A stretch of DNA of 64,000 nt, from positions 62,001-126,000 of the forward strand of contig PHBH01000006.1 of assembly GCA_002840535.1 (NCBI GenBank). Direction: 5' to 3'. This DNA comes from Deltaproteobacteria bacterium HGW-Deltaproteobacteria-15 (GTDB lineage: Bacteria > Desulfobacterota > DSM-4660 > Desulfatiglandales > HGW-15). Positions 27,508-35,627 of the stretch are shown here, piece by piece; the first letter of the stretch is position 1, and the number at the start of each line of letters is the position of its first letter. The notes beneath the pieces are model-generated. The model had not been told where the DNA came from. It searched no databases and worked only from the letters and a program-made list of their open reading frames with translations. A program made the position numbers and the translations under genes.

Positions 27508-28527
27508 TCACGCCACGATGCCGACTCTCTTTGCATTTTCTGAAAAGATCTTCTCCCGATCCTCTTCCTTCAGACCCAGGCTGTCCAGGAAGCGCATGCA
27601 CTCCATGGAATCTTCATAAGGATAATCCGTTGAAAGGAGTACCCTGTCCATGCCGACAGCTTCGACGGTGCAGTCGAACGCCCCTTTGAAATAGTTGCCG
27701 CTTGTGGTGTAGTAGACGTTCTCCCTGAGATAATCGCTCGGCTTTCGCTGGAGCTTGGGGGTTGCTTCAGGATCGAACCACGGCTTCAGGTATGCAAAAT
27801 CGATCCGGTGAATCAGGAAAGGCATGCCCTCGCCATAATGGCCCAGCATGATCTTGAGTTTTGGATACCGATCGAAGACGCCGCTGTAGATCAGCCGAAC
27901 CATGGTGATGCATGTTTCGATCCCGAAGCCGAAAGGGGGCCCTGCGAGCACGATGCCGTATTTCATCATTTGCGGGATATTGGGCACCGCCGGGTGAAGG
28001 TAAACAGCCACATCCAGTTTCTCGGCTCTCTCCAGGATGGGCCAGAACTTTTGGTCGTCCAGAAAGTCGCCGCCATAGTTGGAATGGGTCTTCCACCCCT
28101 TGAAGCCCAGCTTCGTCACTGCGCGCTCCAGTTCGTCCGCAGCAGCCTCAGGGTTCTTGGGGGCAAGGGCCGCAAAACCGACGAACCGGTTCGGATGTCT
28201 CTTCACCGCCTCGTGCAAAATATCGTTGGCCTCTTTCGCCATGGATATGCCCACGGCCGGATCGAACTGCTCCACCCCGGGTGAAGTGAGGCTCAGCACC
28301 TGCACGTCTATGCCGGCCTTGTCCATGTTCTCCAGTCTTCCTTTCCCGAGGTCCAGGAGCTTCTCGATGAGAGGATCCCCCAGCGGCTCCCCTACTTCCG
28401 GGGTGTAAAAGAGACGTCTCCTCCCGGTATTAGGGTCTTCCCCATATCTGGGATAGCCCTTATGCTGGTTCATGTATTTCATGTATTCTTTGGTAATGAA
28501 GTGGGTCTCAAGATCGATCTTTTTCAT
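27508..28527 (-). CDS. Amidohydrolase-2 family, hydroxybenzoate decarboxylase-like protein 2
   Basis: This 339-residue protein is a paralog of the one at 17753-18775 and keeps the same site: Glu7/His9 (DLETHF), His178 (VYLHP), His230/Glu233 (LGHYGEGMPFLIHRID) and Asp301 (STDYPYE). This is the residue set of metal-dependent hydroxybenzoate decarboxylases of the gamma-resorcylate/5-carboxyvanillate type. It lies between the DctP and DctQ genes of TRAP system 2, which strongly suggests action on the imported compound or its first product. Identity of the acid is not known. Confidence 0.83.
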   Translation of the reverse strand: MKKIDLETHFITKEYMKYMNQHKGYPRYGEDPNTGRRRLFYTPEVGEPLGDPLIEKLLDLGKGRLENMDKAGIDVQVLSLTSPGVEQFDPAVGISMAKEANDILHEAVKRHPNRFVGFAALAPKNPEAAADELERAVTKLGFKGWKTHSNYGGDFLDDQKFWPILERAEKLDVAVYLHPAVPNIPQMMKYGIVLAGPPFGFGIETCITMVRLIYSGVFDRYPKLKIMLGHYGEGMPFLIHRIDFAYLKPWFDPEATPKLQRKPSDYLRENVYYTTSGNYFKGAFDCTVEAVGMDRVLLSTDYPYEDSMECMRFLDSLGLKEEDREKIFSENAKRVGIVA

Positions 28528-28546
28528 TGCACTTCCCTTTCAACCG

Positions 28547-28628
28547 CGAGTGTTCAGAGGTTCAGTCTTCAATTTGAAATTCTTTTCTATTGTTCGGGCT
28601 GCTGAACCCCTGAACACTGAACACTCCG
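28547..28628. repeat. Heptad inverted repeat (GTGTTCAG type)
   Basis: CGAGTGTTCAGAGGTTCAG on the left is mirrored by CTGAACCCCTGAACACTG and AACACTCCG on the right. It fills the gap between DctP of system 2 and the amidohydrolase gene. Confidence 0.8.
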
Positions 28629-28632
28629 AGAG

Positions 28633-29652
28633 CTACTTGTCCCTGAACGGCTCCAGCAGATCCATGAATTTCTTCCCGGTGTCGCCGGATACCTTTTGCA
28701 CCTCGGGGTAAAGGGAATAGGCATCCTTGAGATAATTCGACCTCTCCTGGGCGCTCAGCTCGTGGATCTTGCCTCCCTTTTGGATAACCCCCTTCTTCAC
28801 TTCTTCGTAGAACTTCACGGTCTCTTTGAAGGTCCAGGGCTTGGTCTCATTCACCGCTGCGGTGAAGATCTCCTGGTCTTCCTTGGTCATGGCTTCCCAC
28901 TTCTTCAGGTTCATGGTCACGTTTTCCACGTTGTTGCTGAAGTTGGTGTCTGCGTGAAAAGGAGCGACCTCGTAAAGTTTCAGCCCGTTGATGATGTCCC
29001 AGATCAGCATGTAGCCGTCGATGACCCCCTTCTGAAGCGCTATGTAGAGCTCGCCCGGGCTCAGGAACACGGGGCTTGCCCCCCACATCTTTCCGAGCTC
29101 CGACTGCCATCGTCCGCCCAGCCTGATCTTCTGCCCTTTCCAGTCCTCCGGCTTTGCCAGAAACTTGGTCTTGTGGGGAAATACGACCGAGCCGGAGTAC
29201 TGGATCATCACATGGTGGATCCCCTTGGTCTTGAAATATTCGGTCATGAGCGGTTCGACCGCCTTCTCCATCTCCAGGTGTTTGTCCAGCTTGTAGGCGC
29301 CGTAGACCTCGAAGACGCTCAGCTCCGGGAGCTTGCCCGTAACGAAAGAGACCGGGCCGGTGGAAATGTCGGCGATCCCTTTGGCAACGGCATCCACATA
29401 CTGGGGCTTCTTGGTGAGGGAGCCGCCGTAGAAATACTCGAACTTGATCCTTCCGTTCGTCTTCTTCTCGACAATGTCACCGAAGTACTTGATGGTCTTT
29501 GCCTTCATATCACCGGGCGGATTGTCGATGGAGGCCTTGAGAATAAGGGGGTCCTTCTCGCTGTAGGAAAACACCGGCCCCGACATTGCCAGTGTGAGGA
29601 CGATGATGGACGTGAAAACAAATAATGCGCATTCCAGTCTGCTCTTCTTCAT
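28633..29652 (-). CDS. dctP: TRAP transporter solute-binding protein DctP (system 2)
   Basis: This 339-residue periplasmic protein has a signal peptide (MKKSRLECALFVFTSIIVLT, cleavage near residue 29) and DctP motifs: KIKFEYFYGGSL-like (RIKFEYFYGGSLTK), EDWKGQKIRLGGRW near 168 and LYIALQKGVIDGYML near 205. The Arg in KIRLGG is the position that usually pairs with the ligand carboxylate. AGGAGG lies upstream of the ATG. It supplies DctQM of system 2. Confidence 0.92.
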   Translation of the reverse strand: MKKSRLECALFVFTSIIVLTLAMSGPVFSYSEKDPLILKASIDNPPGDMKAKTIKYFGDIVEKKTNGRIKFEYFYGGSLTKKPQYVDAVAKGIADISTGPVSFVTGKLPELSVFEVYGAYKLDKHLEMEKAVEPLMTEYFKTKGIHHVMIQYSGSVVFPHKTKFLAKPEDWKGQKIRLGGRWQSELGKMWGASPVFLSPGELYIALQKGVIDGYMLIWDIINGLKLYEVAPFHADTNFSNNVENVTMNLKKWEAMTKEDQEIFTAAVNETKPWTFKETVKFYEEVKKGVIQKGGKIHELSAQERSNYLKDAYSLYPEVQKVSGDTGKKFMDLLEPFRDK

Positions 29653-29712
29653 TTCACTTCCTCCTTCTTGAAATAGGTGGAACTCCTCGCAACAAACTCT
29701 TTCATCCCCGGA

Positions 29713-30672
29713 TCACTTGATCTTCAGCATCTTCTTGGCATTCCCACCGAGAATCCTCTCCTTTTCCCCGGGCGGGATATACATGCCTTTTACGCAGGCG
29801 AGATTCTCCCGGATGAAGTCTTCGCCCGCTTCCGCACCAAACGGATAATCGGAGCCGTAGAGCATGCGCTCCGACCCGAAGAAGGCATACCCGCAAGGCA
29901 TGGCGCCAAGTGTTCCGTCCACTGCCGTATCTCCATAAATGTTTTTCCAGTACTCGGTGATGGGTCTCGGCAGTTTGTCTTTGAGAAATTTGCCGAAGTT
30001 GGCCTCGATTCTACGTTTGAAGAAGGGGATGTAATTGCCCAGGTGATGGGTCACGATCTTGAGTGTCGGGAACCGATCCAGCACCCCCCCGAAGATGAGA
30101 CGCCAGACGGCCTGGGTACTGTCGTAATCCCAGCCGAAGACATGGAGAAATCTCCACCCATGGGCCATATCCATGAGCGGAGAACATTCCCAGTGGGTGC
30201 CGTGGATGAGGATAGGGAGATCGTGCTCCGCCACCTTTTCGTAGAATGGAAAGTACTCGGGGGAATCAAGCCCCTTGCCATTCTGGTTGGAAGAGATGGT
30301 GACCCCGCGGCAATCGAGCTCCTGAATCGAGCGTTCCAGTTCCTTCATTGCGCTCTTCATGTCCAGAAGGGAGACGATGCAGATGTTTACGAACCGGTCC
30401 GGGTAAGCCTTGCAAAGCGCAAAATTATCCTCGTTGGACATCCTGCAGATCTCGGCCGCTTCCTCTGCGTTCCACCCCAGCAGGAGCGGTGTGGTCTGAC
30501 TTATAGCCTGAACGTCGACCCCGTACTTGTCCATGAGCCCTAGCCTGACATCGGGATCCGCGTTGCCGGGAGGAAAAGGAAATTCCTTCCCCTCACCGTA
30601 ATAGGGTCCCTTCACAACCATTTCCCCGACTCTTTTCGAAATGTGATGCGCATAGATATCGATAATCACCAC
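29713..30672 (-). CDS. Amidohydrolase-2 family protein 3, with Tyr in place of the first metal ligand
   Basis: This 319-residue TIM-barrel protein is more distant from the other two. It retains His9/His10 (DIYAHH), His157 (LIHGTHWE), His209/His210 (IVTHHLGNYIPFF) and Asp275 (GSDYPFG). The position of the first metal ligand (His in ACMSD, Glu in the other two paralogs) is Tyr7. Metal binding may therefore differ, or His10 may compensate. The GTG start at 30672 has AGGAGG 6 nt upstream. It sits between the IclR gene and the TRAP binding protein, as first gene of the transport block. The family is clear; a hydrolase or decarboxylase role cannot be decided. Confidence 0.78.
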   Translation of the reverse strand: MVIIDIYAHHISKRVGEMVVKGPYYGEGKEFPFPPGNADPDVRLGLMDKYGVDVQAISQTTPLLLGWNAEEAAEICRMSNEDNFALCKAYPDRFVNICIVSLLDMKSAMKELERSIQELDCRGVTISSNQNGKGLDSPEYFPFYEKVAEHDLPILIHGTHWECSPLMDMAHGWRFLHVFGWDYDSTQAVWRLIFGGVLDRFPTLKIVTHHLGNYIPFFKRRIEANFGKFLKDKLPRPITEYWKNIYGDTAVDGTLGAMPCGYAFFGSERMLYGSDYPFGAEAGEDFIRENLACVKGMYIPPGEKERILGGNAKKMLKIK

Positions 30673-30737
30673 GAATGTCCTCCTCTCTTATTGATTCGAT
30701 CGCTTCCTTCTACGAACCGAACCGTGTTACGAATACC

Positions 30738-31535
30738 TCAAGGTCTTTTTCCTGGAACCTTCCTCGTTGAGGATTCTTTTGAATTGCCGGTGAACCCCAG
30801 CTGGTGCGATAGATTCGAAGCCCCCTCGCGCAGGGCGAGTTCGACCTTTTTCTCTTTTTTATGATTGAATCGGATGGTGGGCATGGGAATGACAATGGAC
30901 GCATGGACGCTGCCGTCCGCATCGAAAACGGGCAACCCCATGGCGATGACCCCTTCGTTCAATTCCTCGCGGGAATACGCCACCTGGCCGGAGCGGATCG
31001 CCTCCAGCTCTTTTCTAAGGGCTTTTGCATGGGTAATGGTTCTCTTTGTAAAGGCTTTGAAGCGGACCGTGGACAAATATTGTTCGATTTCATCCGGAGG
31101 GAGGCAGGCAAGAATGGCCTTGCCCGCCGCAGTCGTATAGAGGGGCGCGCGATCTCCGATCTGGATAACAGACCGAAGAGGCCTGGAGCAATCCTCCCTG
31201 CAGATCATGAGAATATCATTTCCTCTTCGCAGGCCGATTTCCACACACTCTCCGGAGTCGTCCACCATCTTCTTGAGGATCGGCCGTCCGAGTTGGACCA
31301 CGTCCAGCCCTGCGAGATACCGCTTGGCAATCACGAGAACCTGCGGCCCAAGCAGGTAGCGTCTTCCGTCCTTGTCCTGGGACAGGTAATCCTGCGCGAC
31401 GAGATCCGACAAAAGAAGCGAGAGGCTTCCCTTGGGAATGTTTAGAATGTCGGCGATTTCACTGTGCTTCAACCCTGCCGTGCTGGAGGAGACGGCTTCG
31501 AGAATCTGAACGACTCTGTACGCGGACTTGACCAT
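30738..31535 (-). CDS. IclR-family transcriptional regulator of the TRAP-2/amidohydrolase block
   Basis: This 265-residue protein has an N-terminal winged helix (LKHSEIADILNIPKGSLSLLL, about 22-42) and an IclR ligand domain with APLYTTAAGKAILACLPPDE and GQVAYSREELNEGVIAMGLPV. It lies 66 bp upstream of the amidohydrolase and TRAP genes on the same strand and probably controls them and itself. A direct repeat and a palindrome lie immediately before its ATG, where no Shine-Dalgarno is visible, so a repressor there would cover the translation start region. Effector is unknown but is likely the imported acid or its product. Confidence 0.9.
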   Translation of the reverse strand: MVKSAYRVVQILEAVSSSTAGLKHSEIADILNIPKGSLSLLLSDLVAQDYLSQDKDGRRYLLGPQVLVIAKRYLAGLDVVQLGRPILKKMVDDSGECVEIGLRRGNDILMICREDCSRPLRSVIQIGDRAPLYTTAAGKAILACLPPDEIEQYLSTVRFKAFTKRTITHAKALRKELEAIRSGQVAYSREELNEGVIAMGLPVFDADGSVHASIVIPMPTIRFNHKKEKKVELALREGASNLSHQLGFTGNSKESSTRKVPGKRP

Positions 31536-31537
31536 AG

Positions 31538-31566
31538 GAGTTTACATATGTGAACCGAGTTTACAT
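31538..31566 (-). promoter_or_regulatory. Candidate IclR operator at the regulator start
   Basis: Read on the minus strand, ATGTAAACTC occurs twice with 19-bp spacing, and GTAAACTCGGTTCAC (31550-31564) is a 15-bp near-palindrome with one mismatch per arm. The site begins 3 bp before the start codon. The size and position suit an IclR operator. Confidence 0.55.
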
Positions 31567-31632
31567 TCTGAAGCCGAACAGTATCCTGCTTTCACCCCCT
31601 TGTCAACAAAAAGAGGGGTGGAGAGTTGGTCT

Positions 31633-32817
31633 TCACTTCTGCACCTTCACCGTTCGGCCGTAGAGCAGGATATCGGCCCGGACCAGCATCTTCTTCACCC
31701 CGGCAGGGGAATGAATCGCCAGGCGACGGATCAGGTTGTGGAACGGATGAAGCGGCTTGTTCCAAGGGCAGACGCTGATGCATTTCCCCCCACAGGTAAT
31801 CCATTTCTTCCTGTCCGCCATCCAGAAAAGCAAACAGCGGTCCGCCCGGATGTACCACTTCCGATAACCCGGGTTATTGAACATGGATTCAGGGGCATCA
31901 GTGGGTTCTCCAAAGGAAACGGCATTTGCAGGGCAATACCGGGCGCAGTTCTCGCAGGCCATGCAGAATTCATGAGTTCCGAATGAGATGGGTCGGTCCG
32001 TTTCCAGGGGAAGATCGGTGGAAACGGCTTTTATCCTCATGTTGGTGCCGAATTCGGGTGAAAGCACACGGCCGGTGCGTGAAAATTCCCCCACCCCGGC
32101 ATCGATGGCCATGGGGACGATCAGCATCTCCGGGTTCCAACCCAGCGTCTCCCGGTAAACAGCCCTGTACCCCAGACCCTGGATGAAATCGGCCAGCTGG
32201 GTGGTGATGAATTTCAGCCTGGAATAGGTATTCCCCACGGCCAGGCCGGACAGGTGAGAAGGGGCTGTCCTGTTCAAGCCGCGATCGTGAGACACCACCA
32301 CGAGGACAGCGTATTTTTCAGGCACCTCCCTGTCCGAATACACCCAACGCTGATCCACCCGGGTGATCTTCACCATTTCAGCGCCCAGCCACATGGCCAC
32401 CTTCTTGATGAGCTTGGACATGCCGGCCCTGTCCCTTGTCTCGAAACGGCCTTGTGGAGGTGTGATCGGGAGAGCACCGGGGTAGTATTCTCTGCACAAC
32501 CGCCAGGCGGCATTGGCGAGCGCCTGGGCAGGTCGATCGGACGGGTCGAGCTCTTCCTGTGGCAGCGGCTTGGAAAAGGAATCCACTCCCGTGCGGCGGC
32601 GGTACATCTCCCTGAAAGCCTGCCCGAAGGGATTGCCGTCCATCATTGCTGCAAAGGCATTCTTCCGGCTGTCAAAGCGCCGGACAGGGCCGAGGATGTA
32701 CCTCTCATAGGTCGGGGAGTCGACTTCCCTGACCCCGAGGAGCCGCCTCAATCTTTTCTGTGCCCTGAGCTTTCGTTCAAAGGGCATAAGAGCCTTTTCC
32801 AGCTCAGTCGGTCCCAT
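31633..32817 (-). CDS. Reductive dehalogenase-like (RdhA-family) corrinoid/iron-sulfur protein, no export signal
   Basis: This 394-residue protein has the RdhA core: AGVGEFSRTGRVLSPEFGTNMR (about 245-267), the first cluster CMACENCARYCP near 288-299 and the second, spread cluster CLLFWMADRKKW followed by TCGGKCISVCPWNKP near 330-360. That second pattern is typical of reductive dehalogenases. Known enzymes use cobalamin and two [4Fe-4S] clusters to remove halogens from organic substrates. There is no twin-arginine signal and no small membrane-anchor (RdhB) gene beside it, so it would be cytosolic, like the catabolic NpRdhA type. The neighbours are an IclR gene and a Liv-type importer. Dehalogenation is inferred; another reductive role is possible. 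Confidence 0.8.
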   Translation of the reverse strand: MGPTELEKALMPFERKLRAQKRLRRLLGVREVDSPTYERYILGPVRRFDSRKNAFAAMMDGNPFGQAFREMYRRRTGVDSFSKPLPQEELDPSDRPAQALANAAWRLCREYYPGALPITPPQGRFETRDRAGMSKLIKKVAMWLGAEMVKITRVDQRWVYSDREVPEKYAVLVVVSHDRGLNRTAPSHLSGLAVGNTYSRLKFITTQLADFIQGLGYRAVYRETLGWNPEMLIVPMAIDAGVGEFSRTGRVLSPEFGTNMRIKAVSTDLPLETDRPISFGTHEFCMACENCARYCPANAVSFGEPTDAPESMFNNPGYRKWYIRADRCLLFWMADRKKWITCGGKCISVCPWNKPLHPFHNLIRRLAIHSPAGVKKMLVRADILLYGRTVKVQK

Positions 32818-32837
32818 GGGGCTCCTTAATCACAGAT

Positions 32838-32927
32838 TGCCACGAAGACACGCTTGCGCGCCGGAGCGCTTCAGCGCGCAGGCACGAAGGCACGAAGAAA
32901 TCTTTGTGTCTTGGTGTCTTCGTGGCT
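32838..32927. repeat. Heptad inverted repeat (GCCACGAAGACAC type) with inner GC-rich hairpin
   Basis: The outer arms are TGCCACGAAGACACG and TGTCTTCGTGGCT. Inside lies a second perfect pair, TGCGCGC with GCGCGCA. It separates the RdhA-like gene from LivM. Confidence 0.8.
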
Positions 32928-32936
32928 GAACTGTAT

Positions 32937-33881
32937 CTATTTTCTTCTGGGAGAGAGGATTTCGAAACCAAGCTTCTCCTGCAGGCTTCCCATGATGCCC
33001 TTTGGTGCCAGCAGAATAACGGCGATGGCGATCGCCCCGAGAATAAGCATGCTGACGGAAAAGTACTCCGCTAAACTTTGCGAAAGCAGGACGAAGATCA
33101 AAGATCCCACGATGGGTCCTTCGATCGTCCCGATGCCGCCGATGATCACGATGAAGACCAGTTTGACCGTCCAGTCAATGGCAAAGGCCTTGTAGGGTTG
33201 GATGAATACCTGAAAAACGTACAGAATTCCTGCTGTCGCCCCGGTGACAAAGGCGCCGATGAGAAAACAGTAGAGTTTCGAGCGGAAGACCTTGACACCC
33301 ATGGTCTCGGCCACGGCATCGTCATCCCGCATGGCCATCAGGCCCAGTCCCAACCTGGAGCGGAGAAGCGCATATACCAAAATCACAGAACCTACGCCTA
33401 TCACGAAAGCGCCGTAGTAGATCTCCTCCATTGTAGGATTGGAGGGCGGTTTGATGAAAAGACCCGTTCCGTACTTCACATATTTCCAGTTGCCGAACCA
33501 GATCAAAAGGGTCTCTGCAAAGATCCAGCTCCCAATGGAAAAATACACCCCCTTCATCCGGAAAATGAAAAGCGACATGAACAGGGCAAGCAGGCAGGAA
33601 AAAGCGCCTCCCAGCAGAACGCTCGGCCAGAGAGGGACCTGATAATAATTGCAGAAAATCCCGACCGCATATCCCCCCATTCCGATAAAGGACTGCTGCC
33701 CCAGGGATACCAGTCCCGAGTATCCCGCCAGAAGATTCCACATCTGGGATAATGCCAGATAGAGGCAGAAAAGGAGGCAAAAGAGCAGGACGTACTCGCT
33801 CCCCCAGAAAGGAACCGTTCCCAGCGCAAGGACGATGATCCCCAGCACCGGCCACTTCAACATTCGCGCCACCTTCTCCAT
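32937..33881 (-). CDS. livM: Branched-chain amino acid-type ABC transporter permease LivM
   Basis: This 314-residue membrane protein has about nine helices and the LivM landmarks GYSGLVSLGQQSFIGMGGYA (near 52-71), RSRLGLGLMAMRDDDAVAETMGV and GGIGTIEGPIVGSLIF. It forms the channel with LivH; the two genes are 5 bp apart. The ATG at 33881 was chosen because a longer frame would run through LivH. Despite the name, Liv-type transporters in aromatic-degrading bacteria often carry aromatic acids, which suits this neighbourhood. Confidence 0.93.
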   Translation of the reverse strand: MEKVARMLKWPVLGIIVLALGTVPFWGSEYVLLFCLLFCLYLALSQMWNLLAGYSGLVSLGQQSFIGMGGYAVGIFCNYYQVPLWPSVLLGGAFSCLLALFMSLFIFRMKGVYFSIGSWIFAETLLIWFGNWKYVKYGTGLFIKPPSNPTMEEIYYGAFVIGVGSVILVYALLRSRLGLGLMAMRDDDAVAETMGVKVFRSKLYCFLIGAFVTGATAGILYVFQVFIQPYKAFAIDWTVKLVFIVIIGGIGTIEGPIVGSLIFVLLSQSLAEYFSVSMLILGAIAIAVILLAPKGIMGSLQEKLGFEILSPRRK

Positions 33882-33886
33882 TTCCG

Positions 33887-34750
33887 CTATACCCTTCCGA
33901 AGATTCCTTGTGGTCTCAAGGCAAGTACGATCAGGAGTACGACATATCCGCAGAACAACTGAAATCCGGGACCGAATATCTGTGCGCCCAGAAGCTGCGC
34001 GATGGCGAGGATCAGCCCGCCTGCCAGGGTGCCTTTCATGCTCCCCAACCCGCCGATGACCACGACCCCGAAGGCAATGATCAGGTACTGCGGGCCTGTG
34101 TGGGGATAAAAGGTGAACGTCATGCCCAGGAGCACCCCTGCAAATCCCGCCGTCATCATGGCGATGCCCATCGCCTTGGCATAGATGTTTTTCGTGTTGA
34201 CACCCATCAACCGCGCGGCGACTTCGTCGTCCGATGCGGCCCGAATGGCCCGCCCCATGTATGTCTTCTGAAAAAAAAGATACAGGACCGTGATCACCGC
34301 AATGCCGGCAGCAAAATCCACGAGGTACATGACCGGGACGCTCACGTAATTGGTCATCGGGATGGTCTGCACGGCGAGGGTGGTCTTGAGGCTTCTTGCG
34401 TCGGGCGTGTAGATCAGGAGCAGGAGGTTCTGCAGGATGATGGAAAGCCCGAAAGCCACCAGGAGCGGAGGCTCCATGGCCTTCCCGAGCACCCTGTTCA
34501 GGAGAAAACCCTGGATAAAAAAGCCCACGAAATACATGGCCGGCACAACGAGAAACAAGGTCCACAGAGGATTCACCCCAAACCACGCCATGACCGTGAG
34601 AGACAGGAAGCTCGCCAGCATCATGAGATCGCCATGAGCGAGGTTGACCAGCCGGACGATGCCGAACATGGTGGACATTCCAATGGCGATGATCGCGTAC
34701 AATCCGCCGAGCAGAATTCCGTTCAAGATCGGTTGTGCGTAGGATTCCAT
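33887..34750 (-). CDS. livH: Branched-chain amino acid-type ABC transporter permease LivH
   Basis: This 287-residue permease starts MESYAQPILNGILLGGLYAIIAIG and has MFGIVRLVNLAHGDLMMLAS and RAIRAASDDEVAARLMGVNT, both diagnostic of LivH. It pairs with LivM (5 bp downstream) and the LivF/LivG ATPases encoded upstream. A 160-bp gap holding a heptad repeat separates it from LivF. Confidence 0.94.
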   Translation of the reverse strand: MESYAQPILNGILLGGLYAIIAIGMSTMFGIVRLVNLAHGDLMMLASFLSLTVMAWFGVNPLWTLFLVVPAMYFVGFFIQGFLLNRVLGKAMEPPLLVAFGLSIILQNLLLLIYTPDARSLKTTLAVQTIPMTNYVSVPVMYLVDFAAGIAVITVLYLFFQKTYMGRAIRAASDDEVAARLMGVNTKNIYAKAMGIAMMTAGFAGVLLGMTFTFYPHTGPQYLIIAFGVVVIGGLGSMKGTLAGGLILAIAQLLGAQIFGPGFQLFCGYVVLLIVLALRPQGIFGRV

Positions 34751-34802
34751 GAAAGCCCCGAAGTGCCAACTAATGGTGTTAATATTTATCAGTTAGCTGC
34801 AG

Positions 34803-34880
34803 GAGAAGGGACCAAAGGGACAGAAGGGACATAAATGTAAAGAAACCTTTGGTCCCTTTGGTCGCTTATGTCTCTTTTCT
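34803..34880. repeat. Heptad inverted repeat (GGGACCAAA type)
   Basis: GGGACCAAAGGGACAGAAGG on the left pairs with CCTTTGGTCCCTTTGGTC and TTATGTCTCT on the right. It lies between livF and livH within the transporter operon. Confidence 0.8.
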
Positions 34881-34910
34881 ATGGTTGACTGTTAAATACT
34901 AACTGCGTCA

Positions 34911-35627
34911 TCATACCCCGAAGTACGCTTTCCTGACCACCTCTTCCGTAAAGGAGGTCGGCGCCCCCTTCAGCACCACCTTGCCTTCAAGCATGACATA
35001 GGTATAGTTCGACGCCTTCAGACTTCGCCGGATGTCCTGCTCAACCAGCATGATCGTCATGCCTTCCCGATTGATCAGCTCCAGCCGTTTGTAGATGTCC
35101 TTGATAATGAGCGGCGCCAGCCCCAGGGAGATTTCATCGCAGAGAAGAAGTCTGGGTCCGGACATGAGGGCCCTTCCAATTGCAAGCATCTGCTGCTCAC
35201 CCCCACTCAGGGTGTTGGCCATTTGATTCCCACGCGCCTTGAGTACGGGGAAAAGCTCATGCAGCCTGGCGAGGGTCTCCTCTCGCGTCGACCTGGATTT
35301 AGGCAGATAGGAGCCCATGAGAAGGTTCTCATACACGGTAAGACGGGCGAACATGCGCCTCCCCTCCGGGACGAGCGAAATACCCATGCCGAGGATTTCA
35401 TAAGCCGGATGCCTGTCGATTGGCCGGCCGGAGAATTCCACACTGCCCCTGCTGGGTCTTAAAAGCCCTGCGATCGTGTTGAGCAGAGTGGACTTGCCCG
35501 ATCCATTGGCGCCTATCACCGATATGATTCCACCGGATCTGACCGAAAGAGAGACGTTCCAAAGAGCCTGAAAATCCTTGTAGTGCACGTCCAGATCTTT
35601 CACTTGGAGAATGATCTCGTCAGACAC
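34911..35627 (-). CDS. livF: ABC transporter ATP-binding protein LivF
   Basis: This 238-residue ATPase has Walker A GANGSGKST (near 37-45), the signature LSGGEQQMLAIGRAL and Walker B LLLCDE, plus the LivF-type C-terminus (GKVVLKGAPTSFTEEVVRKAYFGV). The start is GTG at 35627, immediately after the LivG stop (TGA-GTG), with GGAGG 5 nt upstream. It energises LivHM together with LivG. Confidence 0.95.
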   Translation of the reverse strand: MSDEIILQVKDLDVHYKDFQALWNVSLSVRSGGIISVIGANGSGKSTLLNTIAGLLRPSRGSVEFSGRPIDRHPAYEILGMGISLVPEGRRMFARLTVYENLLMGSYLPKSRSTREETLARLHELFPVLKARGNQMANTLSGGEQQMLAIGRALMSGPRLLLCDEISLGLAPLIIKDIYKRLELINREGMTIMLVEQDIRRSLKASNYTYVMLEGKVVLKGAPTSFTEEVVRKAYFGV

